DNA from: Chara braunii
Lineage: Eukaryota; Streptophyta; Charophyceae; Charales; Characeae
Assembly (NCBI GenBank): GCA_003427395.1
Contig: BFEA01000127.1
Coordinates: forward strand, 2,945,603-2,987,656
DNA: 42,054 nt
Reading direction: 5' to 3'
Positions 39,596-42,054 of the stretch are shown here, piece by piece (position 1 is the stretch's first letter; each line of letters begins with the position of its first letter). The notes under the pieces were generated by a model that did not search any database, had not been told where the DNA came from, and saw only the letters and a list, made by a program, of their open reading frames with translations. The position numbers were made by a program, and so were the translations under genes.

Positions 39596-41293
39596 CTAAT
39601 CTAAGGTAAGAAGCGATCGAGGAGGGGGTTCCGTGACGTTGCAAAAGGACCGCTTATCTACGTATCGGGGAAGCAAAGGAGTAGCGCCCTCGTACAGGGT
39701 CCAAGGGGGTTCCGAAGAGTCGGGCATCCTTGACACCCGTACCAGGGGTTCCCCTATGATTAGAGCTCGAGTTCGTTGGACATTTTTTTCGGTCAGCACG
39801 AACGTTTTCGTCGTTTTCTACCGGATTGGGTAACAAATTACCCTTCGTATCAGCTCTTGAATTGTTGGGTTGGTCTCGTCTTCGCTTTCCGAATCCTTGG
39901 GGAGCGGGGACGCGTGTTCTTCGCTGCTAGTCTCCGAGTCCTTTAGGCGTCCGTCCCAGGTGACTGTATGAATCGGCCCGCCCACCTCGGAGTGAAATCT
40001 ACGTGGCGGGTTGGTAGTCATGCGGAGGGTGAGGTGCATGGGGACTGCGTACGACTTACCCCCGGTGTTCTTGATAACCACCTTCCGTCGCTCAAAGTCT
40101 AGACTAGCCTGGAGGGCGCTTAAAGCAGGCAATCCGATGAGTACGTCGTACGAGTTCACATTAAGAACCACCACGTCACCCAAGGCGTGGACTTTTCCCA
40201 ACTTAAAAGCGACGTTTGTCATTTTTCCTACCGCTTTGATCTTCTCCTCATCGGCGGAGATCAAACAGTCTCGTTCGTTGAGTGGGATTAGATCCTTCCT
40301 TCTTCCTGCCCGTTCCACTACTCGCAGGGATATTGCCAATACTGCTGCCCCGGAATCAAGGATCGCACTGTATGGCACTCCCCAGATCTCTACGTCACAC
40401 TCCGCGAACTTCCACGGGATAGTTTTGATGCGCAGAAAATGGTCGTCTTTTTGGAGAAGTCCCAGGCACACAGGCTCAGAGGGTCCAGGTGTATCCAGCT
40501 TTGTCTCCCTTACGGGCACCTTCCCCTTGGCCGTTGCCAGCTTGGCGAGTGCGAATCGTTTTCGATCGGCGTTGCAATGCTGGAGCATGCGATCATTGGC
40601 CTGTTCTGATATGGACAACAGGTGGCCGATCAGAAGTGGAATGCAGTGGTCTAAGGCTCGGACGATGTCCAGAACATCGATTTTTCTGGTGACGAACTCA
40701 GGGCCGCCGGATTCCATCTCCCCAGGAGATGGTTGCCATTCCAAAATCTCGCGTTCGTTGTCCGCGGGCTGGATTGCCCCTATATTCCTGAGCCCCGAAT
40801 ATCCCAAGGAGAGGAATTGATCCAGTGGGATGAGCTCTGCGGCTTCCTCGATTACCCCTGTATTTGGTATTGCCACGTCTGTTTCTTCTACTATGGTTCC
40901 TACCCGTCCAGGCCCGTTAGCTAAGGGAGCTGGAGCTGCCGGGGCTGCCCCTATTCTTACTTGTTGCTGGGGGCAATCTCGAGCCATGTGGCCGGGTTGA
41001 TGGCAGACATAACACCTGTCGGTTATAGGGGCCGGTCCTGCGCCAGCTCCTGCGGCTGAGGGAGCAGGTGCTTGGGTGACAAAAGGGGCAGCGCGGACGT
41101 TAATGGGGCACATGGAACGCATCAACGACTCCATGCGGGCATTGTGCTCGCGCTGTTCCTTTTTGCTTTGTTGCATGAGGCGAACCAGTGCACGTGTAAG
41201 GTCCAGTACCGCGTTCGACTCCTCTGCCTTCTCTACCGGGGCGGGTGCCTGTGCAACCACCTTGGGCGTCGATGGTCTTAACATGTTATTCAT
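39596..41293 (-). pseudogene. element 2 Gag C-terminal part, protease and linker
   Basis: The frame begins at 41293 but family homology starts at about 41280, so the N-terminal capsid half is missing. It has a Lys/Glu helix (SKKEQREHNARMESLMRSM), an intact CCHC knuckle CYVCHQPGHMARDC (C94, C97, H102, C107) and an intact retropepsin loop ILDSGAAVLAIS (D313-S314-G315) with VLIGLPAL. A TAG at 39818 replaces the Gln found in element 1 (CYPVRQ). The frame then runs through VQRTRALIIGEPLVR to a second stop at 39596. Gag, protease and RT share one frame. Confidence 0.85.
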
Positions 41294-42054
41294 TAAAATA
41301 GTACATTATTTTCTAAATAGTACTTTTGTCGTTCGAGAAACTCGAAAGGTATACATGGCTGACAAAAGAAGATGCTCATTATACATTAATAAACAACGAT
41401 CAGAGTCCCTGTTCAACGGATAAATCCTCAACTAAACTGGCACACATTCAGACAGTCAGTACGAACGTAGCATATCGAAGGTTTCCCCTTGTGAGGGACG
41501 TATATGAGTGACCCAAAAAAGGTCTTCGTTGAGGCTTTAAAGGGTGCATGGGAGTGAAAAGAAGAGCTCATTTTTTAAGTTTAATTGAATACAAGCAGGA
41601 TGAGTAGGATTCATCCGAGTCACATGTTTCGATATAATCCATAATACACAAGTTGGCTAGTTTTATAGTAAAACTGGGATATATCCGAATCAAACATTTC
41701 ATTATTCGGATGGAGAAAATCCGTTATGTTATAAACCGTGCGTCATTCATTAAATATCTTTGAAATTCACTCAATCAAAAGGATGAACTTATGATCATAG
41801 CCCGGATCACCCTCCGAGGGAAAATTAACCAATATGTTATCATTCCAAGAATAATTATAGCTTAGCAGACATTTCTTGAAACAAAAGGGCATCGGACGGA
41901 GTGAAGTGGTGGGCAGCATTATACAAAGATGTTATCATTTGCCGCTTGCCGGGTAAGACCTCGCAACCATGAACTTGTAACTTCCCTACCCAATGCTGCC
42001 CANNACTCCGCCANTGTNCTTGCCGAGATCAAATGATGNATNTTANNAANNAAA
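41294..42054. other. AT-rich flank, no gene; Ns at the end
   Basis: The DNA is unrelated to the retroelement. AT-rich, with a diverged local repeat around ATCCGAGTCACATGTTTCGA (41613-41632) and ATCCGAATCAAACATTTCAT (41673-41692). No ORF is supported. Several Ns at 42003-42051 indicate poor sequence at the scaffold or contig end. Confidence 0.5.

Larger units (their letters stand above)
31401..41285 (-). mobile_element. Ty3/gypsy LTR retrotransposon, element 2 (3' part, defective)
   Basis: Order on the minus strand: Gag C-terminal part with CCHC knuckle and protease (41293-39818), linker (39799-39400), RT (about 39100-38480), connection/RNase H (38437-37795), PHD-type finger (37673-37512), integrase zinc-binding and catalytic domains (37342-36380), integrase tail (36346-36047), three further ORFs (36050-34078), polypurine tract and 3' LTR. 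Protease-RT-RNase H-integrase order is Ty3/gypsy. The N-terminal half of gag and the 5' LTR are absent; family homology ends near 41285. From gag to RT the frame is single, broken by stops at 39818, 39596 and 38474. Confidence 0.92.

Noticed and set aside
40011-40820. Plus-strand 269-codon ORF opposite element 2 gag-protease
   Set aside because: A shadow of the protease/gag coding strand, with no motifs of its own.

Overview
The window reads as nuclear DNA of a streptophyte, most plausibly a charophyte alga such as Chara. This is inference: no rRNA, organelle or other marker gene fixes the species. The signs are a long intron with GT-AG borders, a retrotransposon primer site complementary to plant initiator-Met tRNA, many SINEs and MITEs, a LINE, and abundant (CT)n and poly-C/poly-G runs. 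Nothing suggests a bacterial or organelle origin.

One host gene is recognisable. Exon 1 (17399-17876) encodes a metacaspase-like p20 domain. A ~4.35 kb intron (17877-22224) packed with MITEs and SINEs follows. Exon 2 (22225-26867) encodes a p10-like domain and then a ~1,400-residue tail of helical repeats and Pro/Cys-rich linkers. The splice phases agree and give a 1,706-residue protein. Both catalytic positions are replaced (His by Tyr92, Cys by Gly150), so it looks like a pseudo-metacaspase turned into a repeat scaffold. A tandem 891-bp duplication inside exon 2 has an N at its junction.

The rest is mostly mobile DNA. Two complementary halves of one Ty3/gypsy family lie on the minus strand. 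Element 1 (4705-9931) keeps a ~2.3 kb 5' LTR, the primer-binding site, gag, protease and the start of RT. Element 2 (31401-41285) keeps the end of gag, protease, RT, RNase H, a PHD-type finger, integrase, three extra 3' ORFs and a ~2.5 kb 3' LTR. Both are broken by stops and frameshifts. Each LTR carries the remains of the same ORF, conserved at protein level between the two copies.

A 5'-truncated LINE with endonuclease remnant, RT and zf-RVT knuckle lies on the minus strand at 11301-15280. Four copies of one short tRNA-derived SINE occur at 4.0, 21.35, 21.57 and 30.37 kb. A second SINE-like family occurs at 9.9, 10.4 and 29.0-29.5 kb, and a tRNA-Glu-like SINE head at 3.7 kb. MITEs and foldback repeats lie upstream of and inside the host gene. 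Tandem arrays occur at 1.6, 16.0, 20.4, 28.4 and 29.7 kb. The stretches 81-3700, 4171-4700, 27.0-28.4, 30.5-31.4 and 41.3-42.05 kb hold no supportable gene.
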